A stretch of 64,000 nucleotides of DNA from Chitinophaga rhizophila (GTDB taxonomy: Bacteria; Bacteroidota; Bacteroidia; Chitinophagales; Chitinophagaceae), in NCBI RefSeq assembly GCF_019492185.1, contig NZ_JAICCF010000001.1, positions 1,860,001 through 1,924,000 of the forward strand, in the 5' to 3' direction. Made by a program: the position numbers and the translations under genes. The notes beneath the pieces were generated by a model. That model worked only from the letters and a program-made list of their open reading frames with translations, had not been told where the DNA came from and searched no databases. Positions 45,138 through 53,831 of this stretch are shown here, in pieces. How positions within the stretch are numbered: the stretch's first letter is position 1; each line of letters begins with the position of its first letter.

Positions 45138-46493
45138 TCATGCGTTTAACAACCAGCTAAACCATTGGCCAGAGCTCTTCATCGTACGTATCTGCGTATC
45201 ACGGTCTACATGTACCAGGCCAAAACGGGCACGGTAGCCCTCCGCCCACTCAAAGTTATCTGTCAGCGTCCAGGCAAAGTAACCATCTACCGGTATCCCC
45301 TCCCTTTTTGCCTTCAACACGCCTTCCAGGTATTCGCTGAAGTATCTGATACGATCCTGATCATCAATTTTACCTCCACTCATAATATCAGCAAAGGCAG
45401 CTCCACTCTCTGTCACCATCATACGCCTGATATCTTTGTAAGCGCCAAACTGCTTCAGAATAGCATACATTCCTTCTCCACTGATCTCCCAACCCAACGC
45501 TGTCATTGGCACCTTACGGATTTTAGGCTTTACTTCAGAGATGCCCACTACAGGCATAAAGGCATTGCGCCGCACGACCAGCGGAAAGTAGTTCTGTATA
45601 CCAATAAAATCAAAATCGAAAGACAGCTGATCCCAGTCCCGCCATAATGCATAACGCCGCTCTATCCGGCGCAACAGCGGAAAGCTATCCACCGGATACC
45701 CCATCCCCAGTACCGGCTCAATAAATAGCCGGTTGAACAAGGCATCCGCTTTCCTGGCAGCCTGTATATCAGCTTCCTGTTGCGTATACGGGTAAATATA
45801 AGAGCAGGACAAGGATGTCCCGATGTTAGCTCCCTTTACGGTTTCCCGTATCACTTTAGCGCCCGCAGCCTGTGCAAGCAATACATGGTGCACGGCAGGC
45901 AGAAAGTAGGAAACGCCAAACTTGCCTGGCGCATGCACCCCCAGCATATATCCAAGCGAGGTAAACCCAAAGGGCTCATTCATCACGATCCAGTTCTTCA
46001 CTTTATCCCCAAAAGCCTCTACACAGATGCGTACATATTCTTCAAAAGCGAAAATGACACCACGATGGCACCAGCCTCCTTTTTGTTCCAATGCATGTGG
46101 CAGATCCCAGTGATATAACGTAATATAGGGTATGAGTCCGGCTTCCAGACAGGCATCTATCACCCTATGGTAAAAGGCAATACCGGCAGCATTCACCTGA
46201 CCGGTACCATCGGGTAAGATACGTGGCCAAGATATAGAGAACCGGAAGACATTGAATCCCATCTGTTTTACCAGCAGGATGTCTTCTTTGTAACGGTTAT
46301 AGAAATCAACGGTAATAAGCGCATTGGCACCATCCTTGATTTTACCTTTCTTCCTGGTAAACTCATCCCAGATAGACTTTCCTTTCCCATCTGCATCGCA
46401 GGCACCTTCGTTCTGGAACGCGGAAATCGTTACTCCCCAAAGGAAATTCTCTCCAAAATCATGACGGCTGAAAGGTGCGCTGAATTGTTCCAT
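45138..46493 (-). CDS. Glycoside hydrolase family 1 beta-glucosidase
   Basis: 451 residues, usual for GH1. The N-terminal signature FLWGVTISAFQNEG is near residue 17; the acid/base Glu is in IVMNEP near 170 and the nucleophile Glu in VTESGAAF near 360, where most relatives have TENG. No signal peptide is seen, so it should be cytoplasmic and cleave beta-glucosides or cellodextrins after uptake. It stands alone, divergent from the formylglycine-generating-enzyme gene. Confidence 0.92.
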   Translation of the reverse strand: MEQFSAPFSRHDFGENFLWGVTISAFQNEGACDADGKGKSIWDEFTRKKGKIKDGANALITVDFYNRYKEDILLVKQMGFNVFRFSISWPRILPDGTGQVNAAGIAFYHRVIDACLEAGLIPYITLYHWDLPHALEQKGGWCHRGVIFAFEEYVRICVEAFGDKVKNWIVMNEPFGFTSLGYMLGVHAPGKFGVSYFLPAVHHVLLAQAAGAKVIRETVKGANIGTSLSCSYIYPYTQQEADIQAARKADALFNRLFIEPVLGMGYPVDSFPLLRRIERRYALWRDWDQLSFDFDFIGIQNYFPLVVRRNAFMPVVGISEVKPKIRKVPMTALGWEISGEGMYAILKQFGAYKDIRRMMVTESGAAFADIMSGGKIDDQDRIRYFSEYLEGVLKAKREGIPVDGYFAWTLTDNFEWAEGYRARFGLVHVDRDTQIRTMKSSGQWFSWLLNA

Positions 46494-46595
46494 AGATAAA
46501 ACAAGGATGCAGTTTACAATAGTTTATTTGTATAACCGATTATTTAATTGTTAAGCAGACTAAAATTTAACATACAGATTAACGATCTTGAGACA

Positions 46596-47648
46596 ATGTT
46601 TAGTAATGCTACTGCCAGATGGATGCTGATTTCCAGCCTGTTGTCGGCTGCCTGCGCACAACAGCCAGCGCCTGTCACCAAAGCCACTACTACTATTACA
46701 CCTGCACCCGGCGACGCAGTGAATCGTATGGTATTAGTACCCGGAGGCTCATTTACGATGGGTGCAGATGATGCCGATGCCCGTGCAGATGAGAGGCCAC
46801 GGCATGAAGTATATGTAGACAGCTTCTGGATGGATGAACATGAGGTCACTAATGAGGAATTTGCTGCTTTTGTACAGGCTACAGGTTATGTAACTACAGC
46901 GGAACAGCCAATATCGAAAGAAGAACTGATGCAGCAGCTGCCTCCCGGTTCTCCGGAGCCTGACAGCAGTGCGCTTGCACCTGGCTCTATTGTTTTTACA
47001 CCACCTTCGCAGCCTGTTCCGCTTGATAATGTGTCTCTCTGGTGGTCTTTTATTAAAGGGGCCAGCTGGCAACATCCCGGCGGACCAGCTACTGATATTA
47101 AAGGGAAAGAAAATCTGCCGGTGGTACACATTTCCTGGTATGATGCACAGGCTTTTGCCAAATGGGCCGGAAAACGCCTTCCTACAGAAGCAGAATGGGA
47201 GTATGCTGCCCGGGGTGGACTGAAGGACCAGCCTTTTCCCTGGGGCGGGGAACCTTTAGCCACAGGCAAGGTAAAAGCGAATACCTGGAACGGACACTTC
47301 CCTTACGAGAATACACAAACGGATGGTTATTTCGGAAGTGCGCCTGTGAAAAGCTATGCGCCCAACGGGTATGGATTGTATGATATGGCCGGTAATGTAT
47401 GGGAATGGTGTGCAGACTGGTATGACAGCAGGTATTATGCGCAGAAAGCACAGCAGAATCCACAGGGACCTGCCGGCGGTTATGATCCTGATGATCCAGC
47501 CATTGCTAAACATACGATACGGGGTGGTTCTTTTATGTGCACAGATGAATATTGTTCAGGATACCGGGTTACAGCCAGGATGAAAACATCTCCTGAGTCA
47601 GGGCTGGAGAATCTTGGATTCAGATGTGTGAAAAGTATAGCGAAATAG
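46596..47648 (+). CDS. Formylglycine-generating enzyme (SUMF1 family), predicted lipoprotein
   Basis: About 350 residues from ATG 46596, which gives a lipoprotein-like signal (LLSAAC). The domain opens with MVLVPGGSFTMG and has ERPRHEVYVDSFWMDEHEVTN, the RLPTEAEWEYAARGG block and the NVWEWCADWY block. The C-terminal GGSFMCTDEYCSGYR keeps both copper-binding cysteines of true FGE (Cys315 and Cys320, five residues apart as in the human enzyme). FGE oxidises a sulfatase cysteine to formylglycine. No sulfatase with a Cys-type active site lies nearby. Many SUMF1-fold proteins lack the cysteines; this one does not. Confidence 0.87.
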   Translation: MFSNATARWMLISSLLSAACAQQPAPVTKATTTITPAPGDAVNRMVLVPGGSFTMGADDADARADERPRHEVYVDSFWMDEHEVTNEEFAAFVQATGYVTTAEQPISKEELMQQLPPGSPEPDSSALAPGSIVFTPPSQPVPLDNVSLWWSFIKGASWQHPGGPATDIKGKENLPVVHISWYDAQAFAKWAGKRLPTEAEWEYAARGGLKDQPFPWGGEPLATGKVKANTWNGHFPYENTQTDGYFGSAPVKSYAPNGYGLYDMAGNVWEWCADWYDSRYYAQKAQQNPQGPAGGYDPDDPAIAKHTIRGGSFMCTDEYCSGYRVTARMKTSPESGLENLGFRCVKSIAK

Positions 47649-47659
47649 TGTTGGGAAAT

Positions 47660-47705
47660 AAATTAAAAGCGGGTGTATCATAGCTGATGCACCCGCTTTT
47701 AATTT
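47660..47705. terminator. Bidirectional terminator
   Basis: A 21-bp stem with one wobble around a TAGC loop, with A-rich left and T-rich right flanks. It lies between the convergent FGE (plus) and M56 peptidase (minus) genes. Confidence 0.85.
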
Positions 47706-47735
47706 GTGTTGTTTTATTGATGTGATCACCGCGTA

Positions 47736-49391
47736 TTACTTGTTATCGGTAGTATTAGCAGTATTTGTATTTACGTTGATCTGTGACTTAACATCTGTGC
47801 TACCGTTTACAAAGACATTGTTTTTCCCGTTACTGGTAACCGTCACTGCAGAATGGGAAGAGAGAGGTTTTCTCAGTGAGATACCTCTGGGTAATGCACG
47901 GTGTTTGTTTCCCTGGATGGATAACGCACCCGGCGCAGCAACAGGGGTATTAGTAACTCTTGATACCAATGTGGCTGGAGCCGTTTTCTGGCTGGCTGAT
48001 GTCTGTACATTCGCATTTGCCGGAGGAGCGCCATGGGCGATTGTATAAATTCTAACCACGCCATTTTTACCTGCTTCACCATATTTCTGTATACTCACTT
48101 CATCTTTTTCAACGAAGATGCAGGCGATATCTTTCCCGTCTATCATGCCTTCTGGCAGGTCATTGCCAATAATTACGTCATCGATGAGATACAGTGGCTT
48201 CTTAGTGATGCCACCTCCATTTCTGAGTGTAACACTTGCTTTACCAGGATCAGCCTGAGGTGCAGGTTCTGCTGCAACGGCCATTGTCAATGACTCATCA
48301 GCAGGAGCAGGTGCAGGAGTGGCTGCGGGCGCGGGTGCTGCTGCAGGAGCAGGTATTGCCGCAGGTGCAGCTGGAATAGCTGGCGGCGACACTTTTGCTT
48401 TACCTTTCACCGGAGGAGGTGGAGCCGGAGGAGCTGGCGGCACAGGTGGCGCAGGCGGAGGTGGTGGTAGCGCATCCTTTTCAGTCGTATCCGGATGAAA
48501 TACTACGGCTAATTGTTTCGCAGACGTCTCTACTCCGGCAATAGCACGAGTGAAATTCAGGGAAAGTACCGCAATACCCATCACAGCACCCAATACCACG
48601 TAACGCAGCAAGTTATAACGGGATGAGCGTTTCTTATTCATCATCATAATCCTTTGTTTTAAGTGTGAGAAATTGAAATTGTTTGCGATGGCCGTCGCAT
48701 ATGGGATCCCACTTACTTTTATAAGGCTGTATTGATAAGCTTTTGCATCAATTCCCTGGCGGAGAATGCTCCGGTCAGTAATAAACTCAAGGTTCTCCCG
48801 GATGGCAACACTCATTAACCATGCACCCGGGTTAAACCAATAGAAGATCTTGTTCAGCTCTCCCAACAGTACATCAAGGCTGTGCCATTGTTGTACATGT
48901 ATTTTTTCATGCCGGATGATAGCAACAAGTTCATCCGGTGTATGCAGGGATGGATTGATATAGATATTCCGAAGGAAAGAAAAAGGATTGGCCTGCTTTT
49001 CCATTATCCGCAGCGACTCATTTTCATAGATCGTCTTGTTGGTTTGCCGATGTAGCCCCCATAAGGAGAAAAGCTGTACCATCAGTCTGACTGACATTAT
49101 CACCACACCGCTCCAGAATACATATTTCAGGAGGGTGTTGATAAAGGGCTCCGAAGGATGTTGCTTCAGGGTAGACAGGTCGGGTATGTAACTGATTGCC
49201 ACCGCATTCAGCTCATGATGTTCCCTGATGAACAGTGAAGGGTCAATCAGCGGACAAACCGCAGCGCATAAGATACCACCTACCAGGAAGAAACGGTTGA
49301 GGGTATAGAATGTCAACCGCCTTAATCCGAAGTAATAGGCCAGGTAAAACAAAACAAGTGCTATGTTAGCTTTCAGCAGATAAATAAGCAT
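47736..49391 (-). CDS. BlaR1/MecR1-type M56 peptidase with C-terminal TonB-plug-like domain
   Basis: 551 residues. Four membrane segments (about residues 5-25, 33-50, 85-110 and 262-282) frame an M56 zinc peptidase with H161-E-K-I-H165 facing the cytoplasm. A Pro/Ala-rich linker (309-363) follows. The last domain (383-454, GGGITKKPLYLIDDVII ... KYGEAGKNGVVRIYT) looks like a TonB-receptor plug, unlike the penicillin-binding sensor of classical BlaR1. The peptidase should cleave the BlaI-type repressor on an envelope signal. It overlaps nothing but follows the BlaI gene by 5 bp. Confidence 0.88.
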   Translation of the reverse strand: MLIYLLKANIALVLFYLAYYFGLRRLTFYTLNRFFLVGGILCAAVCPLIDPSLFIREHHELNAVAISYIPDLSTLKQHPSEPFINTLLKYVFWSGVVIMSVRLMVQLFSLWGLHRQTNKTIYENESLRIMEKQANPFSFLRNIYINPSLHTPDELVAIIRHEKIHVQQWHSLDVLLGELNKIFYWFNPGAWLMSVAIRENLEFITDRSILRQGIDAKAYQYSLIKVSGIPYATAIANNFNFSHLKQRIMMMNKKRSSRYNLLRYVVLGAVMGIAVLSLNFTRAIAGVETSAKQLAVVFHPDTTEKDALPPPPPAPPVPPAPPAPPPPVKGKAKVSPPAIPAAPAAIPAPAAAPAPAATPAPAPADESLTMAVAAEPAPQADPGKASVTLRNGGGITKKPLYLIDDVIIGNDLPEGMIDGKDIACIFVEKDEVSIQKYGEAGKNGVVRIYTIAHGAPPANANVQTSASQKTAPATLVSRVTNTPVAAPGALSIQGNKHRALPRGISLRKPLSSHSAVTVTSNGKNNVFVNGSTDVKSQINVNTNTANTTDNK

Positions 49392-49396
49392 GGTTA

Positions 49397-49753
49397 TCAG
49401 TTTTTCTCTATCATCCTGACGATTTCCTTTAGTTCTTCCGGAGTGATCTTCTTCTCTTTGGCGAAGAAGGTAACCAGGGCTTTATACGAATCCTCGAAAT
49501 AGTCTTTTACAAAACCGTTCATGAATCGTTGTTTATATTCTGCTTCGGGAATGATGGGAGTATACTCGTATACATTCCCGGTTTTACGGCTGCTGAGATA
49601 TCCTTTCTTTTCCAGGTTCCTGATGGTAGAAGCCAGGGTAGTATATGGCGGTTGGGGAGAAGGATGTACTTCCAGGAAGTCTTTAACGGAGCCACTACCT
49701 GTCTTCCATATAGCCAGCATTGCCAGCTCTTCCTGCTGTGTAAGCTTTTCCAT
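49397..49753 (-). CDS. BlaI/MecI/CopY-family transcriptional repressor
   Basis: 118 residues: an N-terminal winged helix (about 5-75, with LAMLAIWKTGSGSVKDFLE and YTTLASTIRNLEKKGYLSSRKTGNVYEY) and a C-terminal dimerisation region (75-118). It represses its own operon with the M56 peptidase and is inactivated by proteolysis. Two matching palindromes lie immediately upstream. Confidence 0.92.
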   Translation of the reverse strand: MEKLTQQEELAMLAIWKTGSGSVKDFLEVHPSPQPPYTTLASTIRNLEKKGYLSSRKTGNVYEYTPIIPEAEYKQRFMNGFVKDYFEDSYKALVTFFAKEKKITPEELKEIVRMIEKN

Positions 49754-49779
49754 ATTTATTCAATTTAGAAAACAACCTT

Positions 49780-49815
49780 TTACGATCGTTTCGTAAATCT
49801 ACGAATATTTCGTAA
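49780..49815. promoter_or_regulatory. Tandem BlaI-type operators
   Basis: Operator 1 is TTACGA-N5-TCGTAA (49780-49796) and operator 2 is TACGA-N5-TCGTA (49800-49814). Their centres are about 19 bp apart, close to two helical turns, so two repressor dimers could bind the same face. They begin 27 bp upstream of the repressor ATG. Confidence 0.75.
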
Positions 49816-49833
49816 ACCGCCAAATTAAAAAAG

Positions 49834-49862
49834 AAAAACACCCGCTTGTGACGGATGTTTTT
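49834..49862 (-). terminator. Terminator after the first TlpA-type gene
   Basis: An 11-bp stem with one wobble and a 7-nt loop; on the minus strand it is followed by a T-rich run. Confidence 0.75.
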
Positions 49863-49883
49863 CTTTTATTATACGGTGGGTAC

Positions 49884-51029
49884 TTACTTTAATACTTCTT
49901 CCAGCTTACGTTCCAGTGCATCGCCGCGTAGATTCTTTGCGATGATATTACCATTTGGATCGATGAGCAGGTTTTGGGGAATAGCTTTGATACCATATTT
50001 CTCAGCGACAGCATTTTTCCATCCTTTAAGATCAGACACCTGGGTCCAGGCAAGATTATCTGCCTGGATAGCTGCCAGCCATTTTTCCCGCTTTTCATCC
50101 AGGGAGATAGATACGACATCAAACCCTTTGTGTCTAAAGCGGCTGTAGGCTTTTAGCACATTTGGGTTTTCAGCCCTGCAGGGACCACACCAGCTGGCCC
50201 AGAAACCCACCAGCACATACTTGCCTTTATAGGCCGAGAGGGTCACGTTTTTACCGTCTTTATCCGGCAGTGCAAAGTCCATTGCCGGCTGACCAATGGC
50301 TGTTTTCTTTGCTTTTTCCAGTCCGGCGGCAAATTCCTTCCCTGACGGTGTAGTACGGATGTTTTTGGCCAGTCGGTTGAACATAGGTTCAATTTCAGCC
50401 AGGTCAATATCGTAATCGGCGTATTTATTTAAGACAAACAGTGCGATAGGCGATTTGCTGTTATTCTTCAGATAACCGGTCAGAATCTGTTTCTGTTGCG
50501 TCTCAAGTTCATCGAACTGGGGCTCCAGCTTTCTCATACCTTCCTCATCTTCAGCCATATATGCCTGCCGGTATTGTTTTTCCAGGTCATCCAGTTTACC
50601 GTTAACGTCTTTCAGCAGCTGGCTAAGCTGCATGTAATCATCATGTGCTACTGATCCTTTTACCACTGCGTGACTGATAGAGTCTTCTGTAGTAAGCGTC
50701 ATATTGCCTTTATCGAGGAATACGGTCAGTAGGTCACAGCTTTTCCTTTCCTGAGAGTCAGTCTGCACGACAGGCTCCTGGATTCTGAGGTACATATTTG
50801 CAATTGTAGGTTCGGCCAGCGTGCCGGAAAAGGTAAATTTACCTTCTTTCACCTCGGCACTATCGAGTGTATGATCACCATAACGTCTGATATTCAAATA
50901 TACTTTTGCCGGTTTTTGTAATGCAGTAACGGTTCCCTGAATCGTAAACGCTTGCTCGCCCTTCCATTTTTCCTGCGCCAACAGGACCATAGGCGCAAGA
51001 AACGCCACGGCCATCATTACGGACTTCAT
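49884..51029 (-). CDS. TlpA/ResA-type thioredoxin with N-terminal DUF4369-like domain
   Basis: 381 residues: a signal peptide (to LLAQ, about residue 19), a beta-rich DUF4369-like domain (about 28-130), a helical linker (about 140-225) and a thioredoxin domain (about 240-381). The active site is WASWCGPC near residue 270 and the cis-proline region KAIPQNLLID. It is a periplasmic thiol-disulfide oxidoreductase, perhaps for cytochrome maturation or general reduction. It is paralogous to the gene at 51159-52241; both have the same arrangement and much of the same C-terminal sequence. Confidence 0.87.
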   Translation of the reverse strand: MKSVMMAVAFLAPMVLLAQEKWKGEQAFTIQGTVTALQKPAKVYLNIRRYGDHTLDSAEVKEGKFTFSGTLAEPTIANMYLRIQEPVVQTDSQERKSCDLLTVFLDKGNMTLTTEDSISHAVVKGSVAHDDYMQLSQLLKDVNGKLDDLEKQYRQAYMAEDEEGMRKLEPQFDELETQQKQILTGYLKNNSKSPIALFVLNKYADYDIDLAEIEPMFNRLAKNIRTTPSGKEFAAGLEKAKKTAIGQPAMDFALPDKDGKNVTLSAYKGKYVLVGFWASWCGPCRAENPNVLKAYSRFRHKGFDVVSISLDEKREKWLAAIQADNLAWTQVSDLKGWKNAVAEKYGIKAIPQNLLIDPNGNIIAKNLRGDALERKLEEVLK

Positions 51030-51125
51030 TGATTAAGATGATTTAAGACTAACGAAATTCACATATCCCGGCAGGAAAATCAACCTGATTGTGATAAACG
51101 GTGAAGGGAGTGAGGGTAAATAAAG

Positions 51126-51149
51126 CGGCCTCGTGTGGGAACGAGGCCG
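51126..51149 (-). terminator. Terminator after the second TlpA-type gene
   Basis: A 9-bp GC-rich stem (CGGCCTCGT / ACGAGGCCG) with a 6-nt loop, T-rich on the minus-strand side. It ends the transcript that may begin in the his genes. Confidence 0.75.
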
Positions 51150-51158
51150 GCAAGTTGA

Positions 51159-52241
51159 TTATTTTAATATTTGTTCCAGTTTGGCTTCCAGAGCCCTACC
51201 TCTCAGGTTTCGTCCTATTATATTTCCTTCAGGGTCTATTAGCAAATTGGCAGGAATTGCGTTAATATGGTACAACTGTGCTACTGAATTGCCCCATCCT
51301 TTCAGGTCAGAGACATTGGTCCATTGCAGATTATCCTGTTTGATAGCGCCTAGCCAGCGATCTTTGCTCTGATCCAGCGAAACGCCGAGGATAGTAAAGT
51401 TTTTACCTTTGAAACGTTCAAAAGCCTTTACGACGTTGGGATTCTCTGCTCTGCAAGGCCCGCACCAGCTGGCCCAGAAGTCAATCAGCACATATTTACC
51501 ACGGAAGGAGGACAGGCTCACGGGTTTTCCATTCACATCATCCTGGGTGAAGTCAGTGGCTACTCCACCATCTTCTCCTTTTGCCGTGCGTATATATTTA
51601 GCGGCTGCTTCTCCGTATTTGGTTTTTTTAAGTGATTTATCCAGCAGGTCGTAATACTTTTCAAAGTCTTCCGGTTCCAGTCTGCCTCTCAGTTCATTGA
51701 CCAGTATCCACAGGCTGGCCAGCTGTTTTGGATGGCCTTTGATAAAGTCAGTACCAGCGGTGATGACATCTTCATTGAAGATAGATGCTTTAGCACGGAA
51801 AGCGTTCTTACCTGCTTCATCGTCTGTCTGGATTTTTGCAGCTTCGGCATTCAGGGCCTGTGCCTGTTGTACAAGCGCCAGGAATGTTCTTTGATAGGCC
51901 TGCATCGTCCTGTTATCCTCATTTCCTTTGAACGAGGAAGCTACAGGGAATTGCTGGGCGGTAAGTGTATACTGAGCAGTCTCCTTTCCGGATACAACCA
52001 GTAAGGGATTCTGAACATCCTGAAGGATGACAGCAAATATCCTGGGTCCTTCGGTAGCTGGTATCTGAAAAGAAAATTTCCCACCTTTCAACAGGATGGA
52101 ATCTTTCGGCGTATTACTATCATCTGAATACAGGTACAGCTTTTTGCCGTCTGCGCCTGTCAGTGTACCCGATACCTGCTGCTGTGCAAAGGTTGTAAAT
52201 GAAAATAGCACCGCAAAGGCGCTGGTAACAAGTTGTTTCAT
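51159..52241 (-). CDS. TlpA/ResA-type thioredoxin with N-terminal DUF4369-like domain (paralogue)
   Basis: About 360 residues from ATG 52241: a signal peptide (to TFAQ), a DUF4369-like domain, a helical linker (about 105-200) and a thioredoxin domain with WASWCGPC near residue 255 and INAIPANLLID near 330. It lies only 24 bp after the hisIE stop codon with no terminator between, so it is probably transcribed from the his operon although it has no evident role in histidine synthesis. The second paralogue follows after a terminator. Confidence 0.87.
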   Translation of the reverse strand: MKQLVTSAFAVLFSFTTFAQQQVSGTLTGADGKKLYLYSDDSNTPKDSILLKGGKFSFQIPATEGPRIFAVILQDVQNPLLVVSGKETAQYTLTAQQFPVASSFKGNEDNRTMQAYQRTFLALVQQAQALNAEAAKIQTDDEAGKNAFRAKASIFNEDVITAGTDFIKGHPKQLASLWILVNELRGRLEPEDFEKYYDLLDKSLKKTKYGEAAAKYIRTAKGEDGGVATDFTQDDVNGKPVSLSSFRGKYVLIDFWASWCGPCRAENPNVVKAFERFKGKNFTILGVSLDQSKDRWLGAIKQDNLQWTNVSDLKGWGNSVAQLYHINAIPANLLIDPEGNIIGRNLRGRALEAKLEQILK

Positions 52242-52265
52242 TCCCACTAATATATAAAATAACTG

Positions 52266-52874
52266 CTATTTACTGTGCCTTTTCTGGAGAACGGCCAGCA
52301 CGTCTGACAGCTGGTAACCTTTAGCGTTTAACAGCACCAGGTAATGGAATAGCAGATCGGCAGACTCGTTCAGAAAAAGCTCTTCGTTATCATCTTTCGC
52401 CTCTATAACGACTTCCACAGCTTCTTCCCCTACCTTCTGTGCAATTTTATTGATTCCTTTAGCAAACAGTTTGGAGGTATAGGAACTGTCTGATGGATTG
52501 TTTTTACGGTCAGTGATAATGCTCTCCAGTTTTGCGAGGAAGTCATTGCTCACATTACTTTCTTCCCAGCAGGTATCTGCACCGGTATGACATACTACGC
52601 CAGCAGGAGTAGCCTTTATGAGTAAGGTATCACTATCACAGTCTACTCTTATTTCCTGAAGGGTCAGGAAATTGCCGCTTTCTTCTCCTTTTGTCCACAG
52701 GCGCTGTTTGGAGCGGCTGAAAAAGGTCACCTTTCCTTCCTGTAGTGTTTTATCCAGGGCTTCCTGGTTCATATATCCCAACATGAGCACCTTATGAGTT
52801 GCTGCATCCTGCACGATTGCAGGAACCAGGCCATCGGCACTTTTCTGGAAATTGATCTGTTTATTATTGTACAT
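52266..52874 (-). CDS. hisIE: Bifunctional phosphoribosyl-AMP cyclohydrolase / phosphoribosyl-ATP pyrophosphatase
   Basis: 202 residues. HisI part (about 1-110) has the Zn/Mg site residues in VDCDSDTLL and the cysteine-containing VCHTGADTCWE. HisE part (about 112-202) has the helical KINKIAQKVGEEAVEVVIEAK and ESADLLFHYLVLL. It performs histidine steps 2 and 3. The fusion is usual in Bacteroidota. It is the last his gene of the group. Confidence 0.95.
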   Translation of the reverse strand: MYNNKQINFQKSADGLVPAIVQDAATHKVLMLGYMNQEALDKTLQEGKVTFFSRSKQRLWTKGEESGNFLTLQEIRVDCDSDTLLIKATPAGVVCHTGADTCWEESNVSNDFLAKLESIITDRKNNPSDSSYTSKLFAKGINKIAQKVGEEAVEVVIEAKDDNEELFLNESADLLFHYLVLLNAKGYQLSDVLAVLQKRHSK

Positions 52875-52943
52875 GCTGTACGCTTGTTTATTGATTGGTA
52901 AGGAATCCCTTTTGCGCGGTAAAATTAGTAGTTTTCCGGCGCA

Positions 52944-53699
52944 TCAGAACCTGATATTCAGTCCGCGCTGATACAGGTAGGTCTTCAAGGCAGGGATTTC
53001 GATCTCTTTATAGTGGAAGATACTGGCAGCTAACGCAGCGTCAGCCTGCGCATTTTCAAATACATCCACAAAGTGATCCATAGTACCTGCACCACCTGAA
53101 GCAATTACTGGTACATTCAGATGCTGCGATAGTTTACCGGTAATATCCAATGCGAAACCCTGCTTGGTACCGTCATTATTCATAGAGGTAAGAAGGAGCT
53201 CTCCTGCACCGCGTTGTACTGCTTCTTTTGCCCAGTCGTACGCTTTAATATCTGTTTTAACACGACCGCCATTGAGGTATACATACCAGTCTCCATCTTC
53301 AAACCGGGTATCAATAGCTAGTACAACACATTGACTACCAAATTCGCGGGCCAGCTCGTCTACCAGTTCGGGACGTTTAAATGCGGAGGTATTCACAGAA
53401 ATCTTATCTGCCCCGGACTGTAACAGCACATTTACATCTTCTACGGAAGATATTCCCCCACCAACGGTAAAAGGAATATTCACATGTTTTGCTATACGGG
53501 TGACCAGTTCAGACAGTGTCTTTCTGCGTTCATTAGTAGCGGTAATATCCAGGAACACCAGTTCATCAGCGCCTTGTTCTGCATATAAAGCACCAAGTTC
53601 TATTGGATCACCGGCATCGCGTATATTTTCAAAGTTCACACCCTTTACTGTACGACCGTCTTTAATATCAAGACAGGGAATGATGCGTTTTGTTAACAT
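52944..53699 (-). CDS. hisF: Imidazole glycerol phosphate synthase, cyclase subunit
   Basis: 251-residue TIM barrel: catalytic Asp11 in [11 protein letters not shown] and Asp130 in VVLAIDTRF, phosphate-binding VGGGISS and VIASGGAGT loops. With HisH it forms imidazole glycerol phosphate and AICAR from PRFAR and glutamine. A 131-bp gap separates it from hisA; an AAACAA/TTGTTT inverted repeat (53700-53714) abuts its start codon. Confidence 0.96.
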   Translation of the reverse strand: MLTKRIIPCLDIKDGRTVKGVNFENIRDAGDPIELGALYAEQGADELVFLDITATNERRKTLSELVTRIAKHVNIPFTVGGGISSVEDVNVLLQSGADKISVNTSAFKRPELVDELAREFGSQCVVLAIDTRFEDGDWYVYLNGGRVKTDIKAYDWAKEAVQRGAGELLLTSMNNDGTKQGFALDITGKLSQHLNVPVIASGGAGTMDHFVDVFENAQADAALAASIFHYKEIEIPALKTYLYQRGLNIRF

Positions 53700-53831
53700 A
53701 AAACAAGTTTTGTTTAGGGAGCTAAGCGTCAGTAATCAGTAACGGAGGCAAGAAGCTTATCTGTTGGCAATAGCTATCAGTTCAGATCAGCTGAGTGTAG
53801 CTTATCAACCCTTGGTACTGATTGCCGATGG

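Noticed and set aside
46494..46595. TTTATTTG as -7 element for the formylglycine-generating-enzyme gene
   Set aside because: It misses the essential A of TAnnTTTG and has no -33 partner, so it is not distinguishable from AT-rich background.
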